Assembly: GCA_001689405.1 (NCBI GenBank)
Contig: LUJO01000042.1
Location: 1-64,000, forward strand
Length of the DNA: 64,000 nt
Reading direction: 5' to 3'
Source of the DNA: Candidatus Homeothermus arabinoxylanisolvens
GTDB taxonomy: Bacteria; Bacteroidota; Bacteroidia; Bacteroidales; Muribaculaceae
The notes under the pieces were generated by a model. It saw nothing but the letters and a program-made list of their open reading frames with translations. It had not been told where the DNA came from and made no database searches. Below are positions 55,636 through 64,000 of this stretch, one piece after another (the stretch's first letter is position 1; each line of letters starts with the position of its first letter). The position numbers were made by a program, and so were the translations under genes.

Positions 55636-56370
55636 ATGTATATTACTATGACTAAAGTTACCTATATGGACAACAGCGGATTTATCCTGACTCTGTCCGA
55701 TGTCATCCTCGTTTTTGACTATTATCGTGATCCGGCTCACGCTCTGCATAAGGCTCTTGAGGCTAATCCACAACTGCCGGTAGTGTTTTTTGTAAGCCAT
55801 CATCACCATGACCATTACAACAAATGCATATTTGACCTCGCGCAGAACCATAAGAGGGTCTACGTGCTCTCCAATGACGTTTACGGGCAGGATATTCCCG
55901 GATCGGAACGGATAGCGGGTATGAGCGCGGGCGATGTGCTTGAAAATCTGCCGGGCGACATCAAAGTGAAGGCTTACGGTTCTACCGATGCCGGAGTAAG
56001 TTTCCTTGTCACCGCTTCTGACGGCCGCAAGATATTTCATGCGGGCGACCTCAACGACTGGCACTGGCAGGATGACTCTTCGGAGCGCGAGGTGCGCAAG
56101 GCCGACGAGCATTTCAATGTCATACTTAACCGCATAGCTTCCGAAAATCAGTCGATAGACATAGCCATGTTTCCTGTCGACTCACGTCAGGGTTCTGACT
56201 TCGAGCGTGGGGCGCGTCTGTTTCTCGAGAAGATAAAAGTGACCGACTTTTTCCCGATGCACATACATGGCGACTTTAAGGATGCCTGTGACTTTTCGGC
56301 TTATGTCGACGAGAGTGTCACAGCCTGCCATTGTCTCCACAATCCCGGCATGAGCGCCGAACTGAATTAA
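55636..56370 (+). CDS. MBL-fold metallo-hydrolase
   Basis: A 244-aa metallo-beta-lactamase-fold protein of the short, stand-alone type. The metal motif is H-H-H-H-D-H at 55-60 (FFVSHHHHDHYN), with further likely ligands in FHAGDLNDWHW and the late MHIHGD. The substrate is unknown. Such proteins are often annotated as UlaG-like or hydrolase. Starts at 55636 and 55648 are both possible; the second, MTKVTYMDNSGF, fits the family better. A promoter box upstream is not obvious. Confidence 0.85.
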   Translation: MYITMTKVTYMDNSGFILTLSDVILVFDYYRDPAHALHKALEANPQLPVVFFVSHHHHDHYNKCIFDLAQNHKRVYVLSNDVYGQDIPGSERIAGMSAGDVLENLPGDIKVKAYGSTDAGVSFLVTASDGRKIFHAGDLNDWHWQDDSSEREVRKADEHFNVILNRIASENQSIDIAMFPVDSRQGSDFERGARLFLEKIKVTDFFPMHIHGDFKDACDFSAYVDESVTACHCLHNPGMSAELN

Positions 56371-56443
56371 AAACCGTTGTATTTTGTCGGATTCATAATG
56401 GTAAATTGACCGATTTACAATAAGGTTATTAGAATTATTTTGC

Positions 56444-56451
56444 TAAATTTG
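56444..56451 (+). promoter_or_regulatory. -7 box of the galactose operon
   Basis: TAAATTTG, 41 nt upstream of the galK start. No TTTG lies at the -33 position, which may mean activator dependence or simply a weak promoter. Confidence 0.5.
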
Positions 56452-56492
56452 CAAACAGATAATTAACCTGAACAACATTTAAAGATACCATT

Positions 56493-57632
56493 ATGAAAAT
56501 GAAAGAGACAATACGCGAGCAGTTCAGCCAGCGTTTTGGAGGTAACGGAGTATTTTATGCATCGGCAGGTCGTATAAACCTGATAGGCGAGCACACCGAT
56601 TATAACGGCGGCTTCGTGTTTCCGGGAGCCATCGACAAAGTCATCATGGTCGAAATCAAGCCTAACGGCACTGATAAAGTACGTGTCTATTCGGTAGACA
56701 TCGACGAGTATGCCGAGTTTGGCCTTAATGAAGAGGATGCTCCTTCGCAGCAGTGGGCGCGCTATATATTCGGAGTATGCCGCGAGGTCATCAAGCGTGG
56801 CGGTACGGTAAAAGGCTTCGATGCCGTGTTTGCCGGAAATGTGCCTCTCGGTGCCGGACTGTCATCGTCGGCCGCTCTTGAGAGCTGCTTTGCCTACGCT
56901 ATGAACGATATGTTCAACGACAATAAAATCGACAAGTTTGAGCTTGCCAAGATAGGTCAGTCGACAGAGCACAACTATTGCGGTGTGAATTGCGGTATCA
57001 TGGACCAGTTTGCATCGGTATTCGGTAAGAAAGACCATCTGATACGTCTTGACTGCCGTTCGCTTGAGTATGAGTACTTCCCGTTCAAGCTCGACGGCTA
57101 CAAGCTGGTGCTTGTCGACTCCAAGGTAAAGCATGAATTGGTCGACTCTCCTTACAACAAGCGCCGCGCTTCATGCGAGCACGTGGCCAAGGAGCTCGGA
57201 GTAGAGACTTTGCGTGACGCCGAACTTGAGGACCTTGACAAAATCAAGGACCGCATATCGGAGGAGGATTACAACCGCGCCAAGTACGTCATCGAAGAGA
57301 AGCAGCGTGTGCTTGATGTGTGCGACGCACTGCAGAAGGGCGACTACGCTACAGTGGGCGACCGCATGTACAAGACCCATGAAGGCATGTCGAAGCTCTA
57401 CGAGGTAAGCTGTGTAGAGCTCGATTACCTCAATGACATCGCCAAGGAGTGCGGCGTCACCGGTTCGCGCATCATGGGCGGCGGTTTCGGCGGCTGCACG
57501 ATCAATCTTGTTAAAGACGAGCTGTATGACAACTTCATCGCTACGGCCAAGAGTAAGTTTGAGGCCAAGTACGGACACGAACCTCAGGTATATGAGGTGA
57601 TTGTTTCTGACGGAGCACGTAAGTTGGATTAA
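56493..57632 (+). CDS. galK: Galactokinase
   Basis: This 379-aa GHMP kinase makes galactose-1-phosphate from galactose and ATP in the Leloir pathway. The galactokinase signature GRINLIGEHTDYNGG (26-40), the ATP loop PLGAGLSSSAALE (118-130) and the catalytic Asp (D170 in GIMDQF) are complete. The C-terminal GGGFGGCTINLV is also present. It is followed by galM (17 bp) and a sugar nucleotidyltransferase, forming a small galactose-use operon. No galT is present. Confidence 0.96.
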   Translation: MKMKETIREQFSQRFGGNGVFYASAGRINLIGEHTDYNGGFVFPGAIDKVIMVEIKPNGTDKVRVYSVDIDEYAEFGLNEEDAPSQQWARYIFGVCREVIKRGGTVKGFDAVFAGNVPLGAGLSSSAALESCFAYAMNDMFNDNKIDKFELAKIGQSTEHNYCGVNCGIMDQFASVFGKKDHLIRLDCRSLEYEYFPFKLDGYKLVLVDSKVKHELVDSPYNKRRASCEHVAKELGVETLRDAELEDLDKIKDRISEEDYNRAKYVIEEKQRVLDVCDALQKGDYATVGDRMYKTHEGMSKLYEVSCVELDYLNDIAKECGVTGSRIMGGGFGGCTINLVKDELYDNFIATAKSKFEAKYGHEPQVYEVIVSDGARKLD

Positions 57633-57649
57633 TTTGAAACACAACGGAT

Positions 57650-58693
57650 ATGAAAATACAGACTGAGAGAGTTATGTCGCCCAAGGGTGACATAACTCTT
57701 TATACATTGACCAATGCATCGGGCGCTTCGGTGACACTGTCAAGCCTCGGTGCCGGTATAGTGGGCATTGTGGTTCCCGACAAGGAGGGCAAGTTGGACG
57801 ACGTGGTGCTCGGATATAAAAATCCGGCCGATTATTTCGGCGACGGCCCTTGTGCGGGAAAGACCCCCGGACGCTACGCCAACCGTATATGTAAAGGTAA
57901 ATTCTCTATCGACGGCAAGGAGTACAGCCTTGCCATAAATAACGGCCCCAATGCTCTTCACGGAGGCCCCGAGGGCTTCATGAACCGTATATGGAAGTCG
58001 GAAGCGGTCGGCAGCCACGTGAAATTCACATATGAGGCCGCCGACGGCGAGGAGGGCTATCCGGGAGCGGTAAAAGCTACGGTCATATATTCATGGAACG
58101 ATAAAAACGAACTTACTATCGACCTGAAGGCCGAGAGCGACGCCAAGACGGTAGTCAACCTCACCAATCACGCCTACTTCAATCTTGACGGCGAAAACAG
58201 CGGCTCAGTGCTCGACCATGAGCTTCAGTTGCTCGCCTCCAAGTATCTGCCTACCGACTCCACGCAGATACCTACCGGCGAACTTGCCGACGTCAAGGGC
58301 ACACCCATGGACTTCCTTCAGCCCAAGACTATAGGACGCGACATCAACGCCGACTTCGAGGCGTTGAAGATAGGCAAGGGCTATGACCACTGCTGGGTGC
58401 TTGACAACTGGCACAAACACACCCTCGGAAAGGCGGCGGTGCTTACCGCGGCCAAGAGCGGACGAGTGCTTGAGGTGTTCACCACACAGCCGGGGGCTCA
58501 GGTGTATTCGGGCAACTGGCTCGGAGGAAGTCCCGAGAACAAGAGCGGCCGCCCGTACAATGACTACGACGGTGTGGCCATAGAGTGTCAGGGATTTCCC
58601 GACGCTCCCAATCATCGCAATTTCCCGTGCCAGCTTCTGTGTCCGGGTGAAGAGTATAATCAAACCATAGTATATAGATTTACAACAAAATGA
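57650..58693 (+). CDS. galM: Aldose 1-epimerase (galactose mutarotase)
   Basis: A 347-aa beta-sandwich enzyme that interconverts alpha and beta anomers of galactose, feeding galactokinase. The catalytic residues H104 (NALHGG), H174 (LTNHAYFNLDG) and E312 (VAIECQGFPDAPN) are all in place. It lies 17 bp after galK, and its stop overlaps the next start (ATGA). No signal peptide is present, so it is cytosolic, unlike some Bacteroides mutarotases. Confidence 0.95.
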   Translation: MKIQTERVMSPKGDITLYTLTNASGASVTLSSLGAGIVGIVVPDKEGKLDDVVLGYKNPADYFGDGPCAGKTPGRYANRICKGKFSIDGKEYSLAINNGPNALHGGPEGFMNRIWKSEAVGSHVKFTYEAADGEEGYPGAVKATVIYSWNDKNELTIDLKAESDAKTVVNLTNHAYFNLDGENSGSVLDHELQLLASKYLPTDSTQIPTGELADVKGTPMDFLQPKTIGRDINADFEALKIGKGYDHCWVLDNWHKHTLGKAAVLTAAKSGRVLEVFTTQPGAQVYSGNWLGGSPENKSGRPYNDYDGVAIECQGFPDAPNHRNFPCQLLCPGEEYNQTIVYRFTTK

Positions 58694-59592
58694 AACCTAC
58701 ATTATTCGTTTTAGCCGCCGGCATGGGAAGCCGGTATGGAGGCCTTAAGCAGCTTGACTCGCTCGGCCCCAATGGAGAAACCATCATGGACTATTCGATT
58801 TATGATGCCGTAAAATCAGGATTCGGAAAAATAGTGTTTGTCATAAGAAAGGATTTCGAGCAGGATTTCCGCGAAAAAATCATATCCAAATATGAGGGCC
58901 ATGTGCCCGTGGAGGTTGTCTTCCAGTCTACCGACGCTCTGCCCGAAGGATTTACCTGTCCGGCTGACCGTACCAAGCCGTGGGGCACCAACCATGCTGT
59001 GCTTATGGGCAAGGATGTCATCAAGGAGCCGTTTGCCGTCATAAATGCCGACGATTTTTATGGCCGCGACGCTTTTGAGGTGATTGCCAAGGAACTAAGC
59101 CGTCCGCGTGACCGTAAAGGCGACTATTGCATGGTCGGCTTCCGTGTGGGCAATACCATGTCGGAAAACGGTTCTGTGGCTCGTGGCGTTTGCAATACCG
59201 AGAACGGTCTTCTGACAACTGTCACCGAGCGCACCGACATAGCTTACGACGAGAACCACGACATAACCTTCCATGACGAGAAGGGTGAGGTATGCAAGCT
59301 CGATCCCAAGACTCCGGTGTCAATGAATCTCTGGGGCTTTACTCCCGATTATTTCGAGTACAGCGACCGCGAGTTTGTAAACTTCCTGAAAAAGGACATA
59401 AACACTCCCAAAGCGGAGTTCTTTATACCTATTGTCATCGATACACTCATCAACTCCGGCGAGGCTACCGTAAAAGTACTTGACACCGACTCTAAGTGGT
59501 TTGGCGTCACTTATGCGGGCGACCGTCCCGGCGTGGTGGCCAAGTTTGCCGAACTGCACAAGAACGGCACATATCCCGAAAAACTCTTCTGA
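58690..59592 (+). CDS. Sugar-phosphate nucleotidyltransferase
   Basis: The 300-aa GT-A-like enzyme has the nucleotide-binding start VLAAGMGSRYGGLKQL (about 7-22) and a Mg site in AVINADDFYG (about 116-125). It transfers NMP to a sugar-1-phosphate. After galK and galM, a UTP-dependent activation of galactose-1-P or glucose-1-P is the natural guess. It could take the place of the absent GalT as a UDP-sugar pyrophosphorylase. The sequence does not settle which. The start overlaps galM by 4 bp. Confidence 0.85.
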   Translation: MKPTLFVLAAGMGSRYGGLKQLDSLGPNGETIMDYSIYDAVKSGFGKIVFVIRKDFEQDFREKIISKYEGHVPVEVVFQSTDALPEGFTCPADRTKPWGTNHAVLMGKDVIKEPFAVINADDFYGRDAFEVIAKELSRPRDRKGDYCMVGFRVGNTMSENGSVARGVCNTENGLLTTVTERTDIAYDENHDITFHDEKGEVCKLDPKTPVSMNLWGFTPDYFEYSDREFVNFLKKDINTPKAEFFIPIVIDTLINSGEATVKVLDTDSKWFGVTYAGDRPGVVAKFAELHKNGTYPEKLF

Positions 59593-59610
59593 CACATCTG
59601 TGTATAGTGA

Positions 59611-59652
59611 TAAAAGAAAAGACGCGGTTGTACAACCGCGTCTTTTCTTTTA
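59611..59652. terminator. Bidirectional terminator after the galactose operon
   Basis: A perfect 20-bp inverted repeat (59611-59630 and 59633-59652) has AAAAGAAAA on one side and TTTTCTTTT on the other. It serves the galactose operon (+) and the convergent DUF4251 gene (-). Confidence 0.93.
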
Positions 59653-59694
59653 TCTGGTTTGCGAGCCTGTAAAGGCTATATCATGTAGTCGGGT

Positions 59695-59734
59695 GGCCAT
59701 GCGGGTCGCAGCCGGACACCGTGGTATCGGTGTC
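59695..59734 (+). repeat. REP-like hairpin element, copy D
   Basis: It begins GGCCATGCGGGTCGCAGCC and ends in the stem GACACCG (59715-59721), loop TGGTAT, and CGGTGTC (59728-59734). It agrees at 32 of 36 positions with the complement of 31751-31786. A small hairpin AGCCT-GTAA-AGGCT precedes it (59664-59677), like those at 28941 and 29033. Confidence 0.72.
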
Positions 59735-59753
59735 GCTACCGGCATTGACGCGG

Positions 59754-60317
59754 TTATAGCGGGCGGGCTTTGTAGACGTTACTGGCCGATACCGGCAAGA
59801 TATTGCCTTGCAGGGTTGTGGTGTAGGAGTTGAAGTTGGGCGTTATCACCGCTGTGGCGTAGGTGCCTCCCGCCGGCAAAGTTATGAATACCGTAGCCGA
59901 TATGCCTATGCCCGATACGCTCATTGACAGCCGGTAGTTGCCCTTCTTGTCGACCGATCGCTTTACCGACGACGGGGCACCCTCGACGGTGATGCCGCCT
60001 ATGCCGTTGATGCCCGGCCGTGACTTCAGCAGCGCTATCTGCACGGTGGCTCTTCCGTCGACCACCGATATGAAATTGGTAGCTGACGATACGTAGGCCG
60101 ACCGGCCGCGCTTGAATACGATTTTGTCGGCCTCAAGTACGAAGTCGAGGCTGTCGAGCGACTGTACGGCCAGTTCGTGGGCTATCGAGTCGCGGATGGC
60201 GTTGATGCGTTTTTCCTGCTCGCGTGCTTCTCTTTGTTCCGGAGTCAGATTGGCTGTCGATGCACATGAGCACAACAGCGATGCGAGTAAGCCGATGATT
60301 AGTGTGAAGCGTGTCAT
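59754..60317 (-). CDS. DUF4251 family lipoprotein
   Basis: The 187-aa product has a lipoprotein signal with lipobox LCSC (C18), a charged helix (EQREAREQEKRINAIRDSI, about 26-44) and a beta-rich DUF4251 domain (about 55-187; FVLEADKIVFKRG, NFISVVDGRATVQI). It is envelope-located; no function is known for the family. A TATGTTTG box (60365-60358) is 40 nt upstream. The 3' side carries a REP-like hairpin about 20 bp away. Confidence 0.82.
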   Translation of the reverse strand: MTRFTLIIGLLASLLCSCASTANLTPEQREAREQEKRINAIRDSIAHELAVQSLDSLDFVLEADKIVFKRGRSAYVSSATNFISVVDGRATVQIALLKSRPGINGIGGITVEGAPSSVKRSVDKKGNYRLSMSVSGIGISATVFITLPAGGTYATAVITPNFNSYTTTLQGNILPVSASNVYKARPL

Positions 60318-60584
60318 AACGTAATGTCTTTAGTCGATTTATAATCTTTTACATTCACAAACATACGGAAAAATCCGTAGCCCTCTTGTTATATAAACAC
60401 CAAATCGACATCGACAATCTGTTAAATAATCTTAGAAGAGAGTAAAAAATAGCGAATATTTGACTTGGGCTAATAAATAATGTATCTTTATGTGTTATTG
60501 GATTAAACTACGCATTAAGATGCGAGTCCAATAATTACAAAAGTGTATAATTATTGAATTTTTTAAATTAAGGAACCAAGTCTT
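60318..60584. other. Divergent regulatory region
   Basis: 267 AT-rich bp between the DUF4251 gene (-) and the Trp/Gly-rich protein gene (+). It contains their two promoters and no gene-like frame. Confidence 0.6.
60459..60490 (+). promoter_or_regulatory. sigma-ABfr promoter of the Trp/Gly-rich protein gene
   Basis: TTTG at 60459-60462, a 20-nt spacer and TATCTTTA at 60483-60490 (last base off consensus). It predicts a leader of about 90 nt. Confidence 0.65.
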
Positions 60585-61700
60585 ATGGTAGGTAAAAAAC
60601 TATTATTATCAATCGCTATGCTGGGTGCGGGCATCATGTCGGTTTCAGCACAAGGATACTATGACGACGACATTTACTACGATCCGGCAAAAGATACCAA
60701 GGCTAAGCAGGAGAAGCTCGAGCTTGCCAAGCGCAAGCAGGCTGCCGCTGCCGCCCGCCAATACTACAACCAGAATAATTATGACCCCACTCTCGGAGGA
60801 CACGATTATGCCGGTGCCGACACCTATGCCGTTACGGGTACTTCCTCCCGCGATGTGGACGAGTATAACCGCCGCGGCAAGTATGCTCAGGCCGATACTA
60901 CCGCCGGCCGTCAGGCAATGACCGATGACTTCGCCTACACACGCCGCATAGAGAAGTATCATAACAGCGACATTATATCGGATATAAACGACCCGGCATT
61001 GGTCGAGTATTATTATTCGACTCAGCCTGAGGTCAATATCATAATCAACAGCCCCGGATGGTATTCGCCGTGGGCATGGAACTATTATGACTGGTACTGG
61101 GGCCCGTCGTGGTCGTGGCCTTACTACTCATCATGGTGGGGTCCGTCGTGGTCATGGGGCTGGGGCGGTCCTGCATGGGGTCCTTCATGGTCATGGGGCT
61201 GGGGCCCGTCATGGTCGTGGGGTTGGGGGCCCGGCTGGGGCTGGGGTCCGTCATGGGGCTGGGGTGGCCCGGCATGGCGTCCCGGATGGGCATACAATCC
61301 CGGAAGCTATACTCCTAACGGACGTCGTCCGGTGGGTGTGCGCAACGGATATACCGGAGTGACGAGCAATCATTACCGTCCGTCATACAACGGAGGCAAT
61401 CACCGTGGTTTCGCCACCGGTTCGACAGGCAATTTCCGTCCCGGCTCGACATCGGGCAATCGCGGTAATTACGGTCGTCCGTCAAACAACAGCCGTCCGT
61501 CAAACAACGGCAGCTACGGTACTACAACCGGCAACCGCAACAGCTACAACCGCAGCAATAACAACAACTACAACTATAACCGCAGCAATAACTACAACAA
61601 CAACCGCTCTTACTCTACACCGAGCTACGGCGGCGGTTCACGCGGCGGTTACTCCGGCGGCGGTGGAGGAGGCGGTTCACACCGTGGCGGCCGCCGATAG
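60585..61700 (+). CDS. Secreted Trp/Gly-, Asn/Ser- and Gly-rich low-complexity protein
   Basis: The 371-aa exported protein has a signal peptide of about 22 residues (ending SVSAQ). It has a Lys/Ala-rich helix (about 35-60), a middle part with an acidic helical segment, then a 75-residue block made of GPSWSWGWG-like units (about 165-240). After this comes an Asn/Ser/Arg/Tyr-rich stretch (about 255-350) and a Gly-rich tail ending HRGGRR. No enzymatic domain is visible. The FadL-like gene follows by 52 bp, so a link to the outer membrane is likely. The repeats suggest a structural or adhesive role, which is a guess. Confidence 0.7.
   Translation: MVGKKLLLSIAMLGAGIMSVSAQGYYDDDIYYDPAKDTKAKQEKLELAKRKQAAAAARQYYNQNNYDPTLGGHDYAGADTYAVTGTSSRDVDEYNRRGKYAQADTTAGRQAMTDDFAYTRRIEKYHNSDIISDINDPALVEYYYSTQPEVNIIINSPGWYSPWAWNYYDWYWGPSWSWPYYSSWWGPSWSWGWGGPAWGPSWSWGWGPSWSWGWGPGWGWGPSWGWGGPAWRPGWAYNPGSYTPNGRRPVGVRNGYTGVTSNHYRPSYNGGNHRGFATGSTGNFRPGSTSGNRGNYGRPSNNSRPSNNGSYGTTTGNRNSYNRSNNNNYNYNRSNNYNNNRSYSTPSYGGGSRGGYSGGGGGGGSHRGGRR
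61090..61290 (+). repeat. Imperfect tandem repeat encoding Gly-Pro-Ser-Trp units
   Basis: The block is built from variants of a 27-30 bp unit such as GGTCCGTCGTGGTCATGGGG. It encodes alternating Trp and Gly with Pro-Ser or Pro-Ala. Unit number could vary between strains by slippage. Confidence 0.75.
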
Positions 61701-61752
61701 GCCTGCAGTGTTATTGAAAACAGCGTAATCATTTTTCAACACTATATAGTAT

Positions 61753-63405
61753 ATGAGAAATATCAAGCAATTATTTATAGTAGCCGCAGTAGGATTGATT
61801 CCTGTAGCAGGTATGTCGCAGGCGGCTGTCGACCTGTACAATCTGTCAAGGCCCGATTTACGCGGTACCGCCCGTTTTATGTCGATGGGCGGTGCATTTA
61901 CCGCACTCGGCGGCGATATATCGTCGCTTAACCAGAATCCCGCAGGTATAGGCATATACCGCAGCAGCGAGATAGGCATGACGCTTAACCTCGACTTCCA
62001 GTCGACATCGACCGAGGCGCAGGGGGCCAAGGTGTCAGACTCGCAGACGCGCTTCAATTTCAACAACTTCGGGTATATCGGTACAATCGGTACCATGAGC
62101 GAGGTCATGCCGACATTCTCGTGGGGTGCCACTTATGCGCGCACCGCATCGTTTGACCGCATATTTACCGGCGGCATCGGAAACCTGAAGGGTGCGTCGC
62201 TCAGCAACTATGTAGCCGCGCTCACCAACAGCGAAGGCGTAGAGCCCGGTGAGATGCTCTCGGGCGATAACTATAATCCTTGGCTTGACGGAAATGCGCC
62301 GTGGCTCAGTACGCTGGCTTTTCAGGGTTATATGATAAACGATAGTGAAGTTGACGGCAGGGCTAATTTCTCGGGACTTATGGGCGACGGTACAACGGGT
62401 AGCGCCGCATTCCAAGTGCGCGAGAAGGGGTATGTCGATGAATACTCAATCAACTTCGGCGGTAACCTGTATAATACGGTTTACTGGGGTATCGGCCTCG
62501 GTATAACCGATATAAACTATACGCAGCTCAGCTACTATCAGGAGAATCTCGACAACGCTTACATAGCGGCCGAGTCAAAGGTTGACGGCAACTACAATAT
62601 AGTCAACGGCAAGGCTGACTACCGTTTGTCTAATTACCTTAACTCCAACGGCAGCGGCTTCAATCTGAAACTCGGTGTCATTGTGAAGCCTATCAATGAG
62701 CTTCGCTTCGGTTTTGCCATACATACTCCTACTTGGTACAGCATGACCGACACCTATTGGGGTACAGTGACTTACCGCTATACTCCGCAAGACCAGAACT
62801 CGTTCTACGACAACATGACCGACCGTCAGAACCCGGCTCCGGAAACCAATGACGGCATGGACAGCTGGAATGACTACAACATGCGCACTCCGTGGCGTAT
62901 GATGTTCGGTGTAGCCGGTGTAATAGCCGGACAGGGCATATTGAGCCTCGATTATGAGTATCGCGGCACATCATCGACCCACATATCGGATGTTCAGGGC
63001 GAGGGTTATATAAATGACGACATGAAGACCTACTTCAAGGGCACCAACATACTGCGTCTCGGAGCCGAATACCGCGTGACACCGCAGTTCAGCCTGCGTG
63101 CCGGTTACAGCTGGGAGTCGTCGCCCGTGAAGAAGGAAGCCGCCAATGACGGTGAAGTCATATGGACTGCCGGTACCATACCGAGCTATACGTTTGACAA
63201 GACCACACAGTACATAACCGCCGGACTCGGCTACCGCTACAAAGGCTTCTATGCCGATCTCGCTTATGTGCACAAAAACCGTGAGTCGACCTATCACGCA
63301 TTCTCGCCTGTAATCGAGGACACGGCTCTGCTGCAAGGCTCGCCGTCGGCCAAAGTCACCGACAACAACAATCAGGTCATATTGAGTCTGGGATATAAAT
63401 TTTAA
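61753..63405 (+). CDS. OmpP1/FadL family outer-membrane porin
   Basis: This 550-aa barrel protein has a signal peptide ending GMSQA (about 23). The N-terminal plug pattern is typical of Bacteroidetes FadL-like proteins: RPDLRGTARFMSMGGAFTALGGDISSLNQNPAG (about 35-66), with the NPAG that enters the barrel. It ends in an aromatic residue (LSLGYKF). FadL proteins pass hydrophobic molecules such as fatty acids across the outer membrane. The substrate here is unknown. It is probably co-transcribed with the Trp/Gly-rich protein. Confidence 0.85.
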   Translation: MRNIKQLFIVAAVGLIPVAGMSQAAVDLYNLSRPDLRGTARFMSMGGAFTALGGDISSLNQNPAGIGIYRSSEIGMTLNLDFQSTSTEAQGAKVSDSQTRFNFNNFGYIGTIGTMSEVMPTFSWGATYARTASFDRIFTGGIGNLKGASLSNYVAALTNSEGVEPGEMLSGDNYNPWLDGNAPWLSTLAFQGYMINDSEVDGRANFSGLMGDGTTGSAAFQVREKGYVDEYSINFGGNLYNTVYWGIGLGITDINYTQLSYYQENLDNAYIAAESKVDGNYNIVNGKADYRLSNYLNSNGSGFNLKLGVIVKPINELRFGFAIHTPTWYSMTDTYWGTVTYRYTPQDQNSFYDNMTDRQNPAPETNDGMDSWNDYNMRTPWRMMFGVAGVIAGQGILSLDYEYRGTSSTHISDVQGEGYINDDMKTYFKGTNILRLGAEYRVTPQFSLRAGYSWESSPVKKEAANDGEVIWTAGTIPSYTFDKTTQYITAGLGYRYKGFYADLAYVHKNRESTYHAFSPVIEDTALLQGSPSAKVTDNNNQVILSLGYKF

Positions 63406-63427
63406 AAATTATTTTATAACTTTGTGC

Positions 63428-63464
63428 CCGAGGGTGCCGCCCGAGTTTGCGACGGCACCCTCGG
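63428..63464 (+). terminator. Hairpin after the FadL-like gene
   Basis: A perfect 12-bp stem (63428-63439 with 63453-63464) has a 13-nt loop. Only TTTG follows, so it is a weak intrinsic terminator at best. A TAACTTTG box lies directly upstream at 63417-63424, so the hairpin would also be the 5' end of the helicase mRNA. Confidence 0.6.
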
Positions 63465-63482
63465 TTTGTCATATCTACAGGC

Positions 63483-64000
63483 ATGGAAAAGGAAGTCAGC
63501 ATCGATCTTGAGAACCCCGAATTTCAGAATGTATGGAAACTTGTCAGGTTTACCCGTCAGTCGGTATTTCTTACTGGGAAGGCCGGTACCGGTAAGTCGA
63601 CATTCTTGAAATACATATGCGATAATGTGCACAAGGAGCATGTTGTGCTCGCCCCTACAGGTATAGCCGCTGTAAATGTAGGTGGTGTGACGCTGCACTC
63701 GTTTTTCAGAATACCGTTCAAGCCGCTGCTGCCCGACGATCCGGAGTTTGACATGAAGCGTATGCGCGACAGGATGAAGTATCCCAAGGAACTCATCAAC
63801 CTGATTAAAAATGTGGAGCTTATCGTGATTGATGAGATATCGATGGTGAGAGCCGACATAATAGACTTCGTCGACAAAATACTTAAGGTGTATACGGGAA
63901 ATTTCCGTGAGCCGTTCGGAGGCAAGCAGATGCTTTTTGTCGGTGATATATTTCAGCTTGAACCGGTAGTGACGGGTGACATGCGCGACGTGCTTGCACG
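63483..64000 (+). CDS. Pif1-like/AAA helicase, 5' part only
   Basis: The first 172 codons run off the window end. The Walker A motif is GKAGTGKST (32-40), a Pif1/RecD-type motif Ia is VVLAPTGIAAVNVGGVTLHSFF (about 54-75), and Walker B is LIVIDEISM (113-121). This order is that of SF1B helicases related to Pif1 and RecD, which move 5' to 3' and unwind forks or G-quadruplexes. The common Bacteroidetes homologue carries a C-terminal helix-turn-helix (HRDC-like) region, which cannot be checked here. Confidence 0.85.
   Translation, partial: MEKEVSIDLENPEFQNVWKLVRFTRQSVFLTGKAGTGKSTFLKYICDNVHKEHVVLAPTGIAAVNVGGVTLHSFFRIPFKPLLPDDPEFDMKRMRDRMKYPKELINLIKNVELIVIDEISMVRADIIDFVDKILKVYTGNFREPFGGKQMLFVGDIFQLEPVVTGDMRDVLA

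Noticed and set aside
61090..61290. Short repeated units that could suggest a CRISPR array
   Set aside because: The units are contiguous variants without unique spacers and lie in frame inside a gene as Trp-Gly codons.

Overview
The window looks like a chromosomal segment of a gut Bacteroidales, probably a Muribaculaceae-type genome. The evidence is the set of families present (DUF4876, DUF6850, DUF4827, DUF4251, DUF4286, a SusC-style TonB-dependent receptor with a CarboxypepD_reg-like domain, PPi-dependent phosphofructokinase, Na+-NQR, type II-C Cas9) and the promoters, which repeatedly fit the Bacteroidetes sigma-ABfr pattern TTTG-N19..21-TAnnTTTG. The family-level placement is an inference from gene content; no marker gene was compared. 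I see no rRNA or tRNA genes and no complete insertion sequence.

Layout. 335-4565 (+): MarC, a MATE pump, a DUF3737 beta-helix protein coupled to a MalY/PatB C-S lyase. 4644-14735 (-): a tightly packed five-gene unit of TonB-dependent receptor, DUF4876 lipoprotein, DUF6850 beta-barrel and two tandem gingipain-like (C25) cysteine proteases. 15119-17367 (-): glycosyltransferase, GYF_2/CD225 protein, DUF4286, ruvC. 17483-22763: type II-C CRISPR locus (tracrRNA on -, cas9-cas1-cas2 on +) without any repeat-spacer array in the window. 22784-26890 (-): YtxH, glmM, DUF4827, nrnA, DUF4405, with a tandem 66-bp repeat that carries a promoter in front of nrnA. 26971-27492: a decayed secreted protein. 27680-31541: a dicarboxylate/amino-acid symporter, pfp, and a DUF6291-like gene. 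32198-42999 (-): nqrABCDEF, a 60-aa membrane protein, dxs, trkA and trkH, apparently one transcription unit linking sodium export to potassium uptake. 43512-46734 (+): exbB-exbD-exbD-tonB, the energising complex that the TonB-dependent receptor of the first part would need. 46886-52242 (+): acidic small protein, OmpA-like, TlpA/DUF4369, (VanZ on -), two NSS transporters. 52210-55454 (-): umuC, umuD, hisS. 55636-59592 (+): MBL-fold hydrolase, galK, galM, sugar-nucleotidyltransferase. 59754-64000: DUF4251 lipoprotein (-), Trp/Gly/Asn-rich secreted protein, FadL-like porin, and the start of a Pif1-like helicase cut by the window end.

The least explained parts are the receptor/double-protease operon; the array-less CRISPR locus whose tracrRNA is fully antisense to the cas9 leader; and several intergenic elements: a REP-like hairpin family at 15.1, 31.8 and 59.7 kb, a row of four hairpins at 28.9-29.05 kb, and a promoter that runs straight into an intrinsic terminator at 31.94-32.02 kb. 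All functional assignments rest on reading motifs by eye; no database search was run.
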